This document shows positions 48,090 to 57,739 of a stretch of DNA of 64,000 bases, piece after piece. Position 1 is the stretch's first letter, and the number at the start of each line of letters is the position of its first letter. Where the stretch lies: assembly GCF_000737245.1 (NCBI RefSeq), contig NZ_JPQU01000039.1:1-64000 (forward strand), given 5' to 3'. The notes beneath the pieces are model-generated. The model did no database searches. It saw only the letters and a list, made by a program, of their open reading frames with translations, and was not told the DNA's origin. The DNA is from Pseudomonas syringae (GTDB taxonomy: Bacteria; Pseudomonadota; Gammaproteobacteria; Pseudomonadales; Pseudomonadaceae). The position numbers and the translations under genes were made by a program.

Positions 48090-48890
48090 ATGCGCATCGC
48101 TTTGTACCAATGCCCGCCGCTGCCGCTAAACGTCGGCGGCAATCTGCAGCGACTGGAACAGCAAGCGCACGATGCAGCGGCGCAAGGCGCGGATTTGTTG
48201 GTATGCCCGGAAATGTTCCTCACTGGCTACAACATAGGTGCCGAAGCCGCCCGCGCCCTGGCGCAACCCAACGATGGTTTTGCCGCTGGCGATATTGCGG
48301 CGATTGCCAAGGCCCATGGCATCGCGATCCTCTACGGCTACCCCGAACTGAGCGCCGACGAGCAGGTGTACAACTCGATCCAACTGATCGACAGCCACGG
48401 CCAGACCTTGTGCAATTACCGCAAGACCCATCTGTATGGCGAGCTGGACAAGGCGATGTTCATGCCGGGTGAGGATCGCTTCCCGATTGTCGAGCTCAAC
48501 GGCTGGCGGCTGGGTTTTCTGATCTGCTACGACGTGGAATTTCCGGAAAATACCCGTCGCCTGGCGCTGGCCGGCGCCGAGTTGATTCTGGTGCCGACCG
48601 CGAATATGGCGCCTTACGATTTCGTCGCCGACGTCACCATCCGCGCCCGGGCCTATGAAAACCAGTGTTACGTGGCCTACGCCAATTACTGCAGCAGTGA
48701 GGGCGAGATTCACTACTGCGGTCTGAGCAGCCTCTGCGCCCCGGACGGCAGCCGCGTGGCCTTGGCGGCACAAGATGAAGCGCTGATCGTCGGTACACTG
48801 GATCGTCAGCTGATGGAGCAATCACGCTCGATCAATACCTACTTCAATGATCGCAGGCCGGGGTTTTATATAGGTTTGAGTGATCGCTAG
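48090..48890 (+). CDS. davA: 5-aminopentanamidase (delta-aminovaleramidase) DavA
   Basis: A nitrilase-superfamily amidase of 266 residues. The catalytic triad is visible: Glu41 (VCPEMFLTGYN), Lys112 (YRKTHLYGELDK) and Cys146 (GFLICYDVEFPE). It hydrolyses 5-aminovaleramide made by DavB to 5-aminovalerate and ammonia. It is directly downstream of davB on the same transcript, and a REP begins within a few bases of its stop. Confidence 0.93.
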   Translation: MRIALYQCPPLPLNVGGNLQRLEQQAHDAAAQGADLLVCPEMFLTGYNIGAEAARALAQPNDGFAAGDIAAIAKAHGIAILYGYPELSADEQVYNSIQLIDSHGQTLCNYRKTHLYGELDKAMFMPGEDRFPIVELNGWRLGFLICYDVEFPENTRRLALAGAELILVPTANMAPYDFVADVTIRARAYENQCYVAYANYCSSEGEIHYCGLSSLCAPDGSRVALAAQDEALIVGTLDRQLMEQSRSINTYFNDRRPGFYIGLSDR

Positions 48891-48891
48891 A

Positions 48892-48986
48892 CCCGTGGGA
48901 GGGAGCTTGCTCGCGAAGGCGGCGCAATGGTCACAGACATATGTCGGATGTAATGGCCTCTTCGCGAGCAAGCTCGCTCCCACGGG
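48892..48986. repeat. REP palindrome, CTTGCTCGCGAA type
   Basis: CCCGTGGGAGGGAGCTTGCTCGCGAA faces TTCGCGAGCAAGCTCGCTCCCACGGG between davA and pqqF. Confidence 0.8.
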
Positions 48987-49029
48987 TCTGGCGCGCTAGC
49001 ATGACCTGATTCCTCCAATCGGAAAGCCC

Positions 49030-51282
49030 ATGCCCCGCCCCTCCACCCAACACCTGACCCTCGCCAACGGTCTGAACGTCGTGTTGTGTCACGCCCCACG
49101 GCTCAAGCGCTGTGCGGCGTCGTTGCGGGTGGCGGCGGGAAGTCATGATGTGCCTGCTGCGTGGCCGGGGTTGGCGCACTTTCTTGAGCATTTGTTTTTC
49201 CTCGGTACCGAGCGTTTTGCCGATGACGAAAAACTGATGCGCTTCGTCCAGCGCCACGGCGGGCAGATCAATGCCAGCACCCGGGAGCGGACCACCGACT
49301 TCTTTTTCGAGCTGCCCGTCGCGAGTTTCGCCCAAGGGCTGGAGCGACTGTGCGACATGCTCAGCCATCCACGCATGACGCTCGCCGATCAATTGCGCGA
49401 ACGAGAAGTGCTGCACGCCGAGTTCATTGCCTGGTCGCGAGATGCCGCTTCTCGTCAGCAAACGCAGCGGCTGCAAGGCTTGTCAGCCCGCCATCCCTTG
49501 CGTGGCTTTCATGCGGGTAATCGCTATAGCTTGCGAGTGCCCGATCAGGCGTTTCAGCAGGCTCTGCAGGATTTCTATCAACGGTTTTATCAAGCCGGGC
49601 AAATGACCTTGTGTCTGTCCGGGCCGCAATCGCTGGAAGAATTGCGGGCGTTGGCGACGGGTTATGGCGGGTATTTCGCTGCGGGGGAGAAGGTCGAGCA
49701 AGATAGCCCGCCGAGGCTGATTGAGCGCGGGTCCGTGATGCCATGTGATCTTTTTGCATTCGAAGGTCTGCCGGCGGGTGCTGATGAGGCCGTGGCGTTT
49801 TTGTGCCATGCCATCAATGGCAGCCGTGCAGAGGGGGTTGGGGCGCTGAAGGCCGAGGTGGTTTATCAGTTTGCGGGGCAGGCTTTAATTAGCGTCGCCA
49901 ATAAAACCGCTATCGCGGGCAAGCGCGCTCCTACAGATGAAATGCGAGCTTCTGTAGGAGCGCGCTTGCCCGCGATAGCGTCGACGCCGATTCTGGACTG
50001 GTTCCAATTCTTCAAAACCACCTGGCCTACCCTGCGCACCGAATACAACCGCCTTTCCCAACGCCGCCTGGAGACCGCCGGGCCGCTGGACTTGGCCCAT
50101 CATTATGCGCGGACGCTGCCGCTAGGCCTGTCCGCCCAAGGCTGCGTGGCGCTGACTGCATTGCTTGAACATCTGCAACCCGAAACGCAAACGGCAACGA
50201 TCGACTGGCAATTACCCAAACCCAATCCCTTCCTCAGCGCAGTAAGCGACGGTACTGAAGGCGCTGTGTACCTGCGCTGGCAGCTGCAATATCCACAACC
50301 CGCCCTGTGGCAAAGGATTGAGCAAAGCCTGCGACAACTGACGGCCGATGCAAAACAAGCAGGGGTCGATCTGGCGTTCACGGCTTATGGCAATTACTGG
50401 CAGTTGAAGCTATGCGGTATTGCAGCCCCCATTCCGGACATTCTGGAGCATGTATTTGCACTGCTGAACCGCCCGGACGATGAGCCCCAGAGCGGGCACA
50501 ATTTCGAACCGCCACTGATCCCAATACGCCAGCTGCTTAAAGTCCTGCCAGACCGCTATCTGAGTGCCGAAGCGGGCGCAGAAATAACCGACATAACACG
50601 CCTCTGGGCCTCGACCCGCTGGATAAGCTTCATCTCGGGATCGTTGAACTGCGATGCCGCTCTGAACAAGACACCGGGCGTAACAGACGCACGACCGATG
50701 CAGGTCAAAACCTTGGCCGCTGGAAAACACTGGCAGGCCGAACACTCGGATTCGTCGGAAAACGCAGTCCTGCTGTTCTGCTCGACCCCGACTTCGTCCA
50801 TCGCCGACGAAGCGATCTGGCGACTGCTAGCGCAGCTGGTGCAAGGGCCGTTTTATCAACGCCTGCGGGTCGAGCTTCAATTGGGTTACGCAGTGTTCAG
50901 CGGTTTCCGACAGATTGCCGGGCAGTCCGGTTTGCTATTTGGCGTCCAGTCGCCCAGTGCGTCGGCCGAGGCGCTGGTTCGCCACATTGAAGGGTTTCTG
51001 GGCGAACTGCCCAGATTGCTCGAAGAAGCCGATCTCAGCGCGCAAACCACAGCGCTGATCGCCCAGCTGGATACCAACGGCATGGATAACGCCAGCGCCG
51101 CAGAATTGTTCTGGCAGGCGCGTCTGGCAGGTCGGGACGCCGACTATCTGCCCCGCCTGATGCAAGCGCTAGGTCGCCTGCAAGCAGCCGATTTATCCAA
51201 CGCCCTTGCTAGCCTCAACACTGCGGCCGGTGGCTGGCTGTGCCTGACCAACAGCCTTGGAAACCCTTGGGCGAACCCGTGA
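49030..51282 (+). CDS. pqqF: PQQ biosynthesis M16 peptidase PqqF, with a REP translated in frame
   Basis: An M16 zinc peptidase of 750 residues. The inverted zinc motif is HFLEH (His50, Glu53, His54), with the distal glutamate in REREVLHAEF. It cleaves the PqqA peptide during PQQ maturation. Around residues 293-317 the sequence AIAGKRAPTDEMRASVGARL (part) is the translation of an inserted REP palindrome and is foreign to the family. The reading frame stays open across it. The length is, from memory, shorter than many Pseudomonas PqqF proteins (near 800), so this middle region may also have lost family sequence. pqqA follows after 153 bp. Confidence 0.88.
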   Translation: MPRPSTQHLTLANGLNVVLCHAPRLKRCAASLRVAAGSHDVPAAWPGLAHFLEHLFFLGTERFADDEKLMRFVQRHGGQINASTRERTTDFFFELPVASFAQGLERLCDMLSHPRMTLADQLREREVLHAEFIAWSRDAASRQQTQRLQGLSARHPLRGFHAGNRYSLRVPDQAFQQALQDFYQRFYQAGQMTLCLSGPQSLEELRALATGYGGYFAAGEKVEQDSPPRLIERGSVMPCDLFAFEGLPAGADEAVAFLCHAINGSRAEGVGALKAEVVYQFAGQALISVANKTAIAGKRAPTDEMRASVGARLPAIASTPILDWFQFFKTTWPTLRTEYNRLSQRRLETAGPLDLAHHYARTLPLGLSAQGCVALTALLEHLQPETQTATIDWQLPKPNPFLSAVSDGTEGAVYLRWQLQYPQPALWQRIEQSLRQLTADAKQAGVDLAFTAYGNYWQLKLCGIAAPIPDILEHVFALLNRPDDEPQSGHNFEPPLIPIRQLLKVLPDRYLSAEAGAEITDITRLWASTRWISFISGSLNCDAALNKTPGVTDARPMQVKTLAAGKHWQAEHSDSSENAVLLFCSTPTSSIADEAIWRLLAQLVQGPFYQRLRVELQLGYAVFSGFRQIAGQSGLLFGVQSPSASAEALVRHIEGFLGELPRLLEEADLSAQTTALIAQLDTNGMDNASAAELFWQARLAGRDADYLPRLMQALGRLQAADLSNALASLNTAAGGWLCLTNSLGNPWANP
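49908..49980. repeat. Perfect REP palindrome inside pqqF
   Basis: The arms at 49908-49937 and 49951-49980 (first bases CGCTATCGCGGGCAAGCGCG) are perfect 30-bp complements with a 13-bp spacer. All other REPs in the window are intergenic and imperfect; this one lies in coding sequence and has no mismatch, which suggests recent arrival. Confidence 0.85.
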
Positions 51283-51435
51283 TCATTACCAAAGCTGCAA
51301 AAGCTTTGTTCATGAATCCGACAGTCAGGAATTGTTAAATTAAGTAACATAGCTGCCTAACCATCGAACGTATCGCCTCGCAGGGGTACTAACGATTTAC
51401 CACTCACCGCTGCAATCACCCAGAAGGAGTCTTTT

Positions 51436-51507
51436 ATGTGGACTAAACCTGCTTACACTGATCTGCGTATCGGTTTCGAAGTCACCATGTACTTCGCAAG
51501 CCGTTGA
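51436..51507 (+). CDS. pqqA: PQQ precursor peptide PqqA
   Basis: A 23-residue peptide, [14 protein letters not shown] followed by EVTMYFASR. Glu15 and Tyr19 in the EVTMY core are the two residues cross-linked by PqqE to build PQQ. AAGGAG lies 7 nt before the ATG. It is transcribed ahead of pqqBCDE, with a terminator-like hairpin between, so the precursor can be made in excess. Confidence 0.97.
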   Translation: MWTKPAYTDLRIGFEVTMYFASR

Positions 51508-51521
51508 TGACAACGCGGTGC

Positions 51522-51549
51522 AAAGCCTCGGTTCGCCGGGGCTTTTTTT
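51522..51549 (+). terminator. Partial terminator between pqqA and pqqB
   Basis: AAAGCCTCGG and CCGGGGCTTT form a stem around TTCG and are followed by a run of T. It lies 14 nt after the pqqA stop and 61 nt before pqqB, so it probably limits read-through into the biosynthetic genes. Confidence 0.8.
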
Positions 51550-51610
51550 ATGGTTATGACACTTCTTTTTTTTAGAACGCCACGCATCAGGCCTCGCCGT
51601 TGGAGCTGAC

Positions 51611-52522
51611 ATGTATATCCAGATTCTAGGTTCCGCCGCAGGTGGCGGTTTCCCCCAATGGAACTGCAATTGCGCGAACTGCGCCGGTTTCCGTGACGGC
51701 AGCCTGCGCGCCCACGCGCGGACCCAGTCGTCCATCGCGATCTCCGACGATGGCGTCAATTGGGTGCTGTGCAATGCCTCGCCGGACATCCGTGCGCAAC
51801 TCGCGGGTTTCGGCCCTATGCAACCGGGCCGGGCGCTGCGCGATACCGGGATCAGCGCCATCATCCTGATGGACAGCCAGATTGATCACACCACGGGTTT
51901 GCTCAGCCTGCGCGAGGGCTGCCCGCATCAGGTCTGGTGTACCGACATGGTTCACGAAGACCTGAGCACCGGCTTCCCGCTGTTCACCATGCTCAAGCAC
52001 TGGAACGGCGGCCTGAACTGGAACCGTATCGAACTGGAAGGCAGCTTTGTGATACCGGCCTGCCCGAATCTGCGTTTCACGCCCTTCCCGCTGCGCAGCG
52101 CCGCACCGCCCTATTCGCCACATCGTTTCGACCCGCATCCGGGCGACAACATTGGCCTGATGGTCGAAGACCTCAAGACCGGCGGCAAGCTGTTCTATGC
52201 GCCAGGGCTGGGCAAGGTCGATGACGCGCTGATGGAGAAGATGGTGGCCGCAGACTGCCTTCTGGTGGATGGCACGATGTGGGACGACGACGAAATGCAG
52301 CGCCGTGGCGTCGGCACTCGCACCGGCACGGAAATGGGCCACCTGGCCCAGAACGGCCCCGGCGGCATGCTCGAAGTGCTGGAACGCCTGCCCGAGCAGC
52401 GCAAGGTGCTTATCCACATCAACAACACCAACCCGATCCTCGACGAAGACTCCCCCGAACGCGCAGAACTGGCACGGCGTAACGTCGAAGTGGCGTTTGA
52501 TGGGATGAGTATTGAGCTTTAG
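51611..52522 (+). CDS. pqqB: PQQ biosynthesis protein PqqB
   Basis: This 303-residue metallo-beta-lactamase-fold protein has the PqqB-specific zinc knuckle WNCNCANC (Cys19, Cys21, Cys24) and [11 protein letters not shown] in place of the usual HxHxDH. It probably hydroxylates the tyrosine-derived part of the cross-linked intermediate. It follows the pqqA hairpin and is separated from pqqC by a REP. Confidence 0.95.
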   Translation: MYIQILGSAAGGGFPQWNCNCANCAGFRDGSLRAHARTQSSIAISDDGVNWVLCNASPDIRAQLAGFGPMQPGRALRDTGISAIILMDSQIDHTTGLLSLREGCPHQVWCTDMVHEDLSTGFPLFTMLKHWNGGLNWNRIELEGSFVIPACPNLRFTPFPLRSAAPPYSPHRFDPHPGDNIGLMVEDLKTGGKLFYAPGLGKVDDALMEKMVAADCLLVDGTMWDDDEMQRRGVGTRTGTEMGHLAQNGPGGMLEVLERLPEQRKVLIHINNTNPILDEDSPERAELARRNVEVAFDGMSIEL

Positions 52523-52540
52523 CGAGCAATGATGTCTACC

Positions 52541-52631
52541 TGTGGGAGCGAGCTTGCTCGCGAAGACGGCGTATCAAACGCAGAAATGTGTCGAATGTAC
52601 CGGCCCCTTCGCGAGCAAGCTCGCTCCCACA
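52541..52631. repeat. REP palindrome inside the pqq operon
   Basis: TGTGGGAGCGAGCTTGCTCGCGAA faces TTCGCGAGCAAGCTCGCTCCCACA between pqqB and pqqC. Confidence 0.8.
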
Positions 52632-52660
52632 GGACCGTGCCATTTTAACCAGGAGCCGAC

Positions 52661-53416
52661 ATGAGCGAAGCAACGCCGCTGTCCCCCGCTGAATTCGAAC
52701 AGGCCTTGCGTGCCAAGGGCGCGTATTACCACATCTATCACCCGTACCACGTGGCGATGTATGAAGGCCGTGCGACCCGCGAGCAGATTCAGGGCTGGGT
52801 CGCCAACCGCTTTTACTATCAGGTGAACATCCCCCTGAAAGATGCGGCGATTCTGGCCAATTGCCCGGATCGTGAAATCCGTCGGGAATGGATTCAGCGC
52901 CTGCTGGATCACGACGGCGCCCCCGGTGAAGACGGCGGCATCGAGGCCTGGCTGCGCCTGGGTCAGGCCGTTGGTCTCGACCCGGATCAGCTGCGCTCTC
53001 AAGAGCTGGTTCTGCCCGGCGTGCGTTTTGCCGTGGATGCCTACGTGAACTTCGCCCGCCGCGCCAATTGGCAGGAAGCGGCCAGCAGCTCGCTGACCGA
53101 GCTGTTCGCTCCGCAGATCCACCAGTCGCGCCTGGACAGCTGGCCGCAGCATTACCCGTGGATCGATCCCGCCGGTTACGAATACTTCCGTACCCGCCTC
53201 GGTCAGGCCCGTCGCGATGTAGAGCATGGGCTGGCGATCACTCTGCAGCACTACACCACTTACGAAGGCCAGCAGCGGATGCTGGAAATCCTGCAGTTCA
53301 AACTCGACATTTTGTGGAGCATGCTGGATGCCATGAGCATGGCTTACGAGCTGAACCGCCCGCCTTATCACAGCGTGACCGACCAACGTGTCTGGCATAA
53401 GGGGATCGCCCTATGA
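52661..53416 (+). CDS. pqqC: Pyrroloquinoline-quinone synthase PqqC
   Basis: An all-helical, heme-oxygenase-fold oxidase of 251 residues: [33 protein letters not shown] at the N terminus and [16 protein letters not shown] later. It performs the final ring closure and eight-electron oxidation that gives PQQ. Its TGA overlaps the ATG of pqqD. Confidence 0.96.
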   Translation: MSEATPLSPAEFEQALRAKGAYYHIYHPYHVAMYEGRATREQIQGWVANRFYYQVNIPLKDAAILANCPDREIRREWIQRLLDHDGAPGEDGGIEAWLRLGQAVGLDPDQLRSQELVLPGVRFAVDAYVNFARRANWQEAASSSLTELFAPQIHQSRLDSWPQHYPWIDPAGYEYFRTRLGQARRDVEHGLAITLQHYTTYEGQQRMLEILQFKLDILWSMLDAMSMAYELNRPPYHSVTDQRVWHKGIAL

Positions 53417-53688
53417 GCTTCGATCGACAAACAGTCCCGACCTGGCGCCGCGGCTATCGCTTCCAGTTCGAACCGGCGCAGAACGGCCATGTGCTGCTCT
53501 ACCCCGAAGGCATGATCAAACTCAACGAGAGCGCCAGCGCCATTGGCGGCCTGATTGATGGCCAGCGCAGCGTCGCCGCAATCATTGAGGCGTTGAGCGA
53601 ACAGTTTCCGGGTTTCCCCGAACTCGGCGCAGACGTCGAGCAATTCATGGAGGTGGCCCGTGCCGAACACTGGATCGACCTTGTCTGA
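53413..53688 (+). CDS. pqqD: PqqA-binding chaperone PqqD
   Basis: The protein has 91 residues ([31 protein letters not shown]). It is a RiPP recognition element that presents PqqA to the radical-SAM enzyme PqqE. It overlaps pqqC by 4 bp and pqqE by about 29 bp, as expected for proteins that work as a complex. Confidence 0.95.
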   Translation: MSFDRQTVPTWRRGYRFQFEPAQNGHVLLYPEGMIKLNESASAIGGLIDGQRSVAAIIEALSEQFPGFPELGADVEQFMEVARAEHWIDLV

Positions 53689-54847
53689 GCCGACGCCTGT
53701 CGAGTCAGCCATAAAGATTCCGCCCAAGCCCGAGGTCGGCCTGCCGCTTTGGCTGCTGGCCGAGCTGACTTATCGCTGCCCGCTGCAATGCCCGTATTGC
53801 TCCAATCCTTTGGACTTTGCCAAACAGGGCCAGGAGTTGACCACCGAGCAGTGGTTCAAGGTGATGCGCGAAGCCCGGCAGATGGGCGCGGCGCAGATCG
53901 GGTTTTCCGGTGGCGAACCGCTGGTGCGTCAGGACCTGGCCGAGCTGATCGCCGAAGCGCGGCGTCTGGGTTATTACACCAACCTGATCACCTCCGGCAT
54001 CGGCCTCACCGAACAGAAAATCATCGACTTCAAGGAAGCCGGTCTCGATCACATCCAGATCAGCTTCCAGGCCAGCGACGAGCAAGTGAACAACATGCTC
54101 GCCGGCTCGAAAAAAGCCTTCGCACAAAAGCTGGAAATGGCTCGCGCGGTGAAAAAGCACGGCTACCCGATGGTCCTGAACTTCGTTACCCATCGGCACA
54201 ACATCGACAAGATCGACAAAATCATCGAGCTTTGCATCGCCCTCGAAGCGGACTTCGTGGAGCTGGCAACCTGTCAGTTCTATGGCTGGGCGCACCTGAA
54301 CCGCGAAGGCCTGTTGCCCACCAAAGACCAACTGGTGCGCGCCGAACGGGTCACCAACGAATACCGCGACAAACTCACTGCCGACAATCACCCGTGCAAG
54401 CTGATCTTCGTCACCCCCGATTATTACGAAGAGCGCCCGAAAGCCTGCATGAACGGTTGGGGCAGCATCTTCCTCACCGTGACGCCGGATGGCACCGCCC
54501 TGCCCTGCCACGGCGCGCGACAGATGCCGGTGCAGTTTCCCAATGTGCGCGAACATACGATGCAGCACATCTGGTACGACTCGTTCGGCTTCAACCGCTT
54601 CCGTGGTTATGACTGGATGCCCGAACCATGCCGCTCGTGTGATGAGAAAGAGAAGGACTTCGGCGGCTGCCGTTGCCAGGCGTTCATGCTCACCGGAGAT
54701 GCCGCGAATGCCGACCCGGTGTGCAGCAAATCGCCTCATCACGGGATGATTGTTCAGGCGCGAGAAGAAGCCGAGTATGCTACTCAAACCATTGAGCAGC
54801 TGGCCTTTCGCAATGACCGAAACTCGCGCCTCATCGCCAAATCCTGA
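53660..54847 (+). CDS. pqqE: PqqA peptide cyclase PqqE (radical SAM)
   Basis: The protein has 395 residues. The radical-SAM cluster motif is CPLQCPYC (Cys40, Cys44, Cys47), and a C-terminal SPASM domain has further cysteines ([36 protein letters not shown]). It makes the carbon-carbon bond between Glu15 and Tyr19 of PqqA. The GTG start at 53660 overlaps pqqD; a TTG at 53681 is an alternative that would shorten the tail before VGLPLWLL. Its 3' end overlaps the next gene. Confidence 0.95.
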   Translation: MPNTGSTLSEPTPVESAIKIPPKPEVGLPLWLLAELTYRCPLQCPYCSNPLDFAKQGQELTTEQWFKVMREARQMGAAQIGFSGGEPLVRQDLAELIAEARRLGYYTNLITSGIGLTEQKIIDFKEAGLDHIQISFQASDEQVNNMLAGSKKAFAQKLEMARAVKKHGYPMVLNFVTHRHNIDKIDKIIELCIALEADFVELATCQFYGWAHLNREGLLPTKDQLVRAERVTNEYRDKLTADNHPCKLIFVTPDYYEERPKACMNGWGSIFLTVTPDGTALPCHGARQMPVQFPNVREHTMQHIWYDSFGFNRFRGYDWMPEPCRSCDEKEKDFGGCRCQAFMLTGDAANADPVCSKSPHHGMIVQAREEAEYATQTIEQLAFRNDRNSRLIAKS

Positions 54848-56678
54848 CACCTTCACCGCAGCCCAGGCGGTCGCCGCCGGCGTTGATTTCGCCGAGCTGG
54901 CGGTCAGCCCGTTGGGTTTGTTCTGGAATGAATATCGGCCGGAGGATGGCGCGAGCCGAATCTGGCGCTGGTTCGAAGACAAAAAGACCTGCCTGACGCC
55001 TGAAGGCTTCAGCGTGCGCAGCCGGGTTTATGAATACGGCGGCGGATCTTTCTGTCTGACCGACGATGCCTTGGTGTTCGTCAACGAAAGTGATCAGCAG
55101 CTTTATCGTCAGCCCCTGATCTGGGACGAGCTCGAAGAAGAAGGCTTGCCGGAAGCTATCACCACAGGCAAAAAACGCTACGGGGATCTGGTCTTTGCCA
55201 ACGGGCAGGTCCTCGCGGTTGAAGAGGACAAGGACAATCACCAGCTGGTCAGTATTGACGCTGCCAATGGCAAGCGCCTGCTGCTGGCCAGAGGTGCGGA
55301 TTTTTATGCTTCGCCCACCATGAGCCCGGATGGCCAGCGTCTGGCCTGGATCGAATGGCAAAAGCCGCACCAGCCGTGGACCAGCACGTTGTTGATGAGC
55401 AGCAAACGCCAGGCCAGCGGTGGCTGGTCCGAGCCGCGCTGTCTGGCAGGCGACCGAGAAGAAGAATCCATCCAGCAAGCACGTTTCGATGCATCGGGAC
55501 GCCTGTACTGCCTGAGCGATCAGGGCGGTTACTGGCAACCCTGCGTTGAAGGCTCGTTTGGCCTGACCCACCTCAAGGCGGCCGACGCGGACCATGCGCC
55601 AGCACCCTGGCAATTGGGTGGTGGTAGTTGGGTGCCGTTGCAGCATGGTGCCTACCTTGCCACCTGGTCGCAAGACGGCGGCGGCGTGCTGGGCATCCGT
55701 GACAGCCATGGCACGCTGGAAGATTTCAGCGGCGAGTACAGCCGTTTCCGTAGCCTGGCAGTCGATGATCAATTCATCTATTGCATCGCGGCTTCAGCGA
55801 CGAGTCCTTCGGCGGTGCTGGTGATCAGCCGCAGTGATCACAGCGTTCAAGTGCTGGCCGGAGGCATCGCGCCGCTCCCACCAGAGCGCATCAGCCGCCC
55901 GCAAACGCTGCGTTATAAAAGTGGCGAAGGCGAAGCTCACGGCTATTTCTATCCCGCGATGAATGGAATTGAACAGCCACCGCTGGTGGTCTTCATCCAC
56001 GGCGGCCCGACCTCCGCCTGCTATCCGGTGCTCGACCCGAAGATTCAATACTGGACCCAACGCGGCTTCGCGGTCGCCGACCTCAACTATCGCGGCAGCA
56101 CCGGTTACGGTCGTGCTTATCGGCAAAGCCTGCATCTGAATTGGGGTGTGGCGGATGTGGAAGACGCCTGTGCGGTGGTCGATCATCTGGCCAAGCGTGG
56201 TTTGATCAATCCGGATCAGACATTCATTCGCGGTGGTAGCGCTGGCGGTTACACCACTTTGTGCGCCCTGGCTTTCCACAATGTATTCCGCGCCGGTGCC
56301 AGCCTGTATGGCGTCAGCGACCCGATTGCCCTGGGCGCTGCGACGCACAAGTTCGAAAGCGACTACCTGGACTGGCTGATTGGCGATCCCGTCGTGGACA
56401 TCGAACGTTACCAAGCCCGAACTCCGCTGCTACATGCGGGGCAGATTCGGGTGCCGGTTATCTTCTTTCAGGGCGAACTGGACGCTGTGGTCGTGCCCGA
56501 ACAAACCCGGGCCATGCTTGCAGCTTTGCGCGCCAGAGGCATCCACGCTGAAGGCCACTTCTACCCCGACGAACGCCACGGCTTCCGCAAGGCAACGAAC
56601 CAGGCCGATGCGCTGGAGAAAGAGTGGGCGTTTTATCGCAAAGTGATCGATGGCGCCGGTGGACGCGATCCCCTGTAG
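54813..56678 (+). CDS. pqqM: S9 prolyl-oligopeptidase-family protein of the pqq cluster (PqqM-like)
   Basis: The protein has 621 residues. A seven-bladed propeller-like N-terminal half precedes an alpha/beta-hydrolase peptidase domain. The catalytic serine is in [10 protein letters not shown] (about residue 475), the aspartate in GELDAVV and the histidine in DERHGFRK. I chose the ATG at 54813, which overlaps the end of pqqE by 35 bp. Its constant place after pqqE in fluorescent pseudomonads suggests trimming of PqqA-derived peptides, but that is inference; the symbol follows P. fluorescens usage as I remember it. Confidence 0.85.
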   Translation: MTETRASSPNPDTFTAAQAVAAGVDFAELAVSPLGLFWNEYRPEDGASRIWRWFEDKKTCLTPEGFSVRSRVYEYGGGSFCLTDDALVFVNESDQQLYRQPLIWDELEEEGLPEAITTGKKRYGDLVFANGQVLAVEEDKDNHQLVSIDAANGKRLLLARGADFYASPTMSPDGQRLAWIEWQKPHQPWTSTLLMSSKRQASGGWSEPRCLAGDREEESIQQARFDASGRLYCLSDQGGYWQPCVEGSFGLTHLKAADADHAPAPWQLGGGSWVPLQHGAYLATWSQDGGGVLGIRDSHGTLEDFSGEYSRFRSLAVDDQFIYCIAASATSPSAVLVISRSDHSVQVLAGGIAPLPPERISRPQTLRYKSGEGEAHGYFYPAMNGIEQPPLVVFIHGGPTSACYPVLDPKIQYWTQRGFAVADLNYRGSTGYGRAYRQSLHLNWGVADVEDACAVVDHLAKRGLINPDQTFIRGGSAGGYTTLCALAFHNVFRAGASLYGVSDPIALGAATHKFESDYLDWLIGDPVVDIERYQARTPLLHAGQIRVPVIFFQGELDAVVVPEQTRAMLAALRARGIHAEGHFYPDERHGFRKATNQADALEKEWAFYRKVIDGAGGRDPL

Positions 56679-56732
56679 GAGCGCACGAGCATCGTGCAGA
56701 TCATTCAGACCCGTGCATACAACCATGCCCCC

Positions 56733-56823
56733 GTGGGAGCGAGCTTGCTCGCGAAGGGGCAATCAGCGGCGAGACATCATCTGCGCCCGGAGCACCGCCT
56801 TCGCAAGCAAGCTTGCTCCCACA
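56733..56823. repeat. REP palindrome, CTTGCTCGCGAA type
   Basis: GTGGGAGCGAGCTTGCTCGCGAA faces TTCGCAAGCAAGCTTGCTCCCACA between convergent genes. A fragment GTAGGAGCGC lies just before it at about 56677. Confidence 0.75.
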
Positions 56824-56853
56824 GATTCGCTGGTTACTCAGCTTCTACGGCTG

Positions 56854-57483
56854 TTAAACCGAAGGCTGGGTCGCCCGCATGGACGGGCGTTCGCTGACTT
56901 CGAAATACCAGTTAGCCAGGCGCGGGTAGCGGCTGCGCCAAGCCAGATCCGGCTGGCGGAAGTCGATGTAGCCTAGGGCGGACGCGACGCTGATGGCGGC
57001 CACGTCGAACGCCGAGCTGAGTTCAGTGATCGCGTCCTGCTCGAAATAGTTGAGGGTGCGTTCGATCTTTTCCTGCTGGTTATCCAGCCACACATCCCAG
57101 TGTTTCTCTTCAGGACGCAGCGCCTGTTCGTAGCGAATCAGCAATGCGGCATCCAATAACGCATCCGCCAACGAGGCCAGAGTCAGACGCCGCCAGCGTG
57201 CCGAACCGTCGCGGGGGATCAACGGGTTACCCACGTGCTGGTGGTCGAGGTAGTCGAGGATCACCCGGCTATCGTGGATCACATTGCCGTCGGCCAGACG
57301 CAAGGCGGGGATCTTGCCCGCAGGGTTGTCATCGTTGAGTTCAGCAACCGGATTGACGGGGGTCAAAACGGTTTCCTGAAGCGTGACTCTGTCCAGCTGA
57401 CCGGTTTCATGCAGCAGGATGACCACCTTGCGTGCGAACGGTGAGGCTTTGTTGAAGTACAACGTCATGGTCGGCGTGGACAT
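56854..57483 (-). CDS. Glutathione S-transferase family protein
   Basis: The protein has 209 residues. The thioredoxin-like N-terminal half has MTLYFNKASPFARKVVILLHE with a likely catalytic serine (Ser14), then the cis-Pro region GKIPALRL and DSRVILDYLD. The C-terminal half is helical. The physiological substrate is unknown. It is followed by nothing co-directional nearby except the small membrane-protein gene upstream, 31 bp away, so it may belong to that transcript. Confidence 0.88.
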   Translation of the reverse strand: MSTPTMTLYFNKASPFARKVVILLHETGQLDRVTLQETVLTPVNPVAELNDDNPAGKIPALRLADGNVIHDSRVILDYLDHQHVGNPLIPRDGSARWRRLTLASLADALLDAALLIRYEQALRPEEKHWDVWLDNQQEKIERTLNYFEQDAITELSSAFDVAAISVASALGYIDFRQPDLAWRSRYPRLANWYFEVSERPSMRATQPSV

Positions 57484-57514
57484 GGGTGCTCCTCGAATGA
57501 GACAGCGCTACAGA

Positions 57515-57739
57515 CTAGCCAGCGTCCTGCACGTCCGCAATCTTTGCTTTGCTCTGCTGTTCTTGACCGCTGCGCGCCAGCAAGCCACGGATGCTCAGCA
57601 CAGCCGAGATACCCATGCCAAGCCAGGCCAGCGCATCCCACCAGCCATCGCCGAGCAGAGCAGCAAACAGACCTGCTGAAATCAGCACACCGATGACGAT
57701 AGGCGCAGCGAAGGTCTTCCATAAGGTGGACCGCTTCAC
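57515..57739 (-). CDS. Small two-helix membrane protein, partner of the PepSY protein
   Basis: This 74-residue protein has two hydrophobic helices (about 10-28 and 35-52) and a charged tail. No family was recognised. Its ATG overlaps the stop of the upstream PepSY gene by 4 bp (ATGA), which makes it a real, coupled gene. Small proteins like this accompany PepSY transmembrane reductases in other siderophore loci. Confidence 0.75.
   Translation of the reverse strand: MKRSTLWKTFAAPIVIGVLISAGLFAALLGDGWWDALAWLGMGISAVLSIRGLLARSGQEQQSKAKIADVQDAG

Noticed and set aside
53705..54982. Open frame of 425 codons antisense to pqqE
   Set aside because: pqqE is certain from its radical-SAM and SPASM cysteines, and the antisense frame crosses two genes without domain content.
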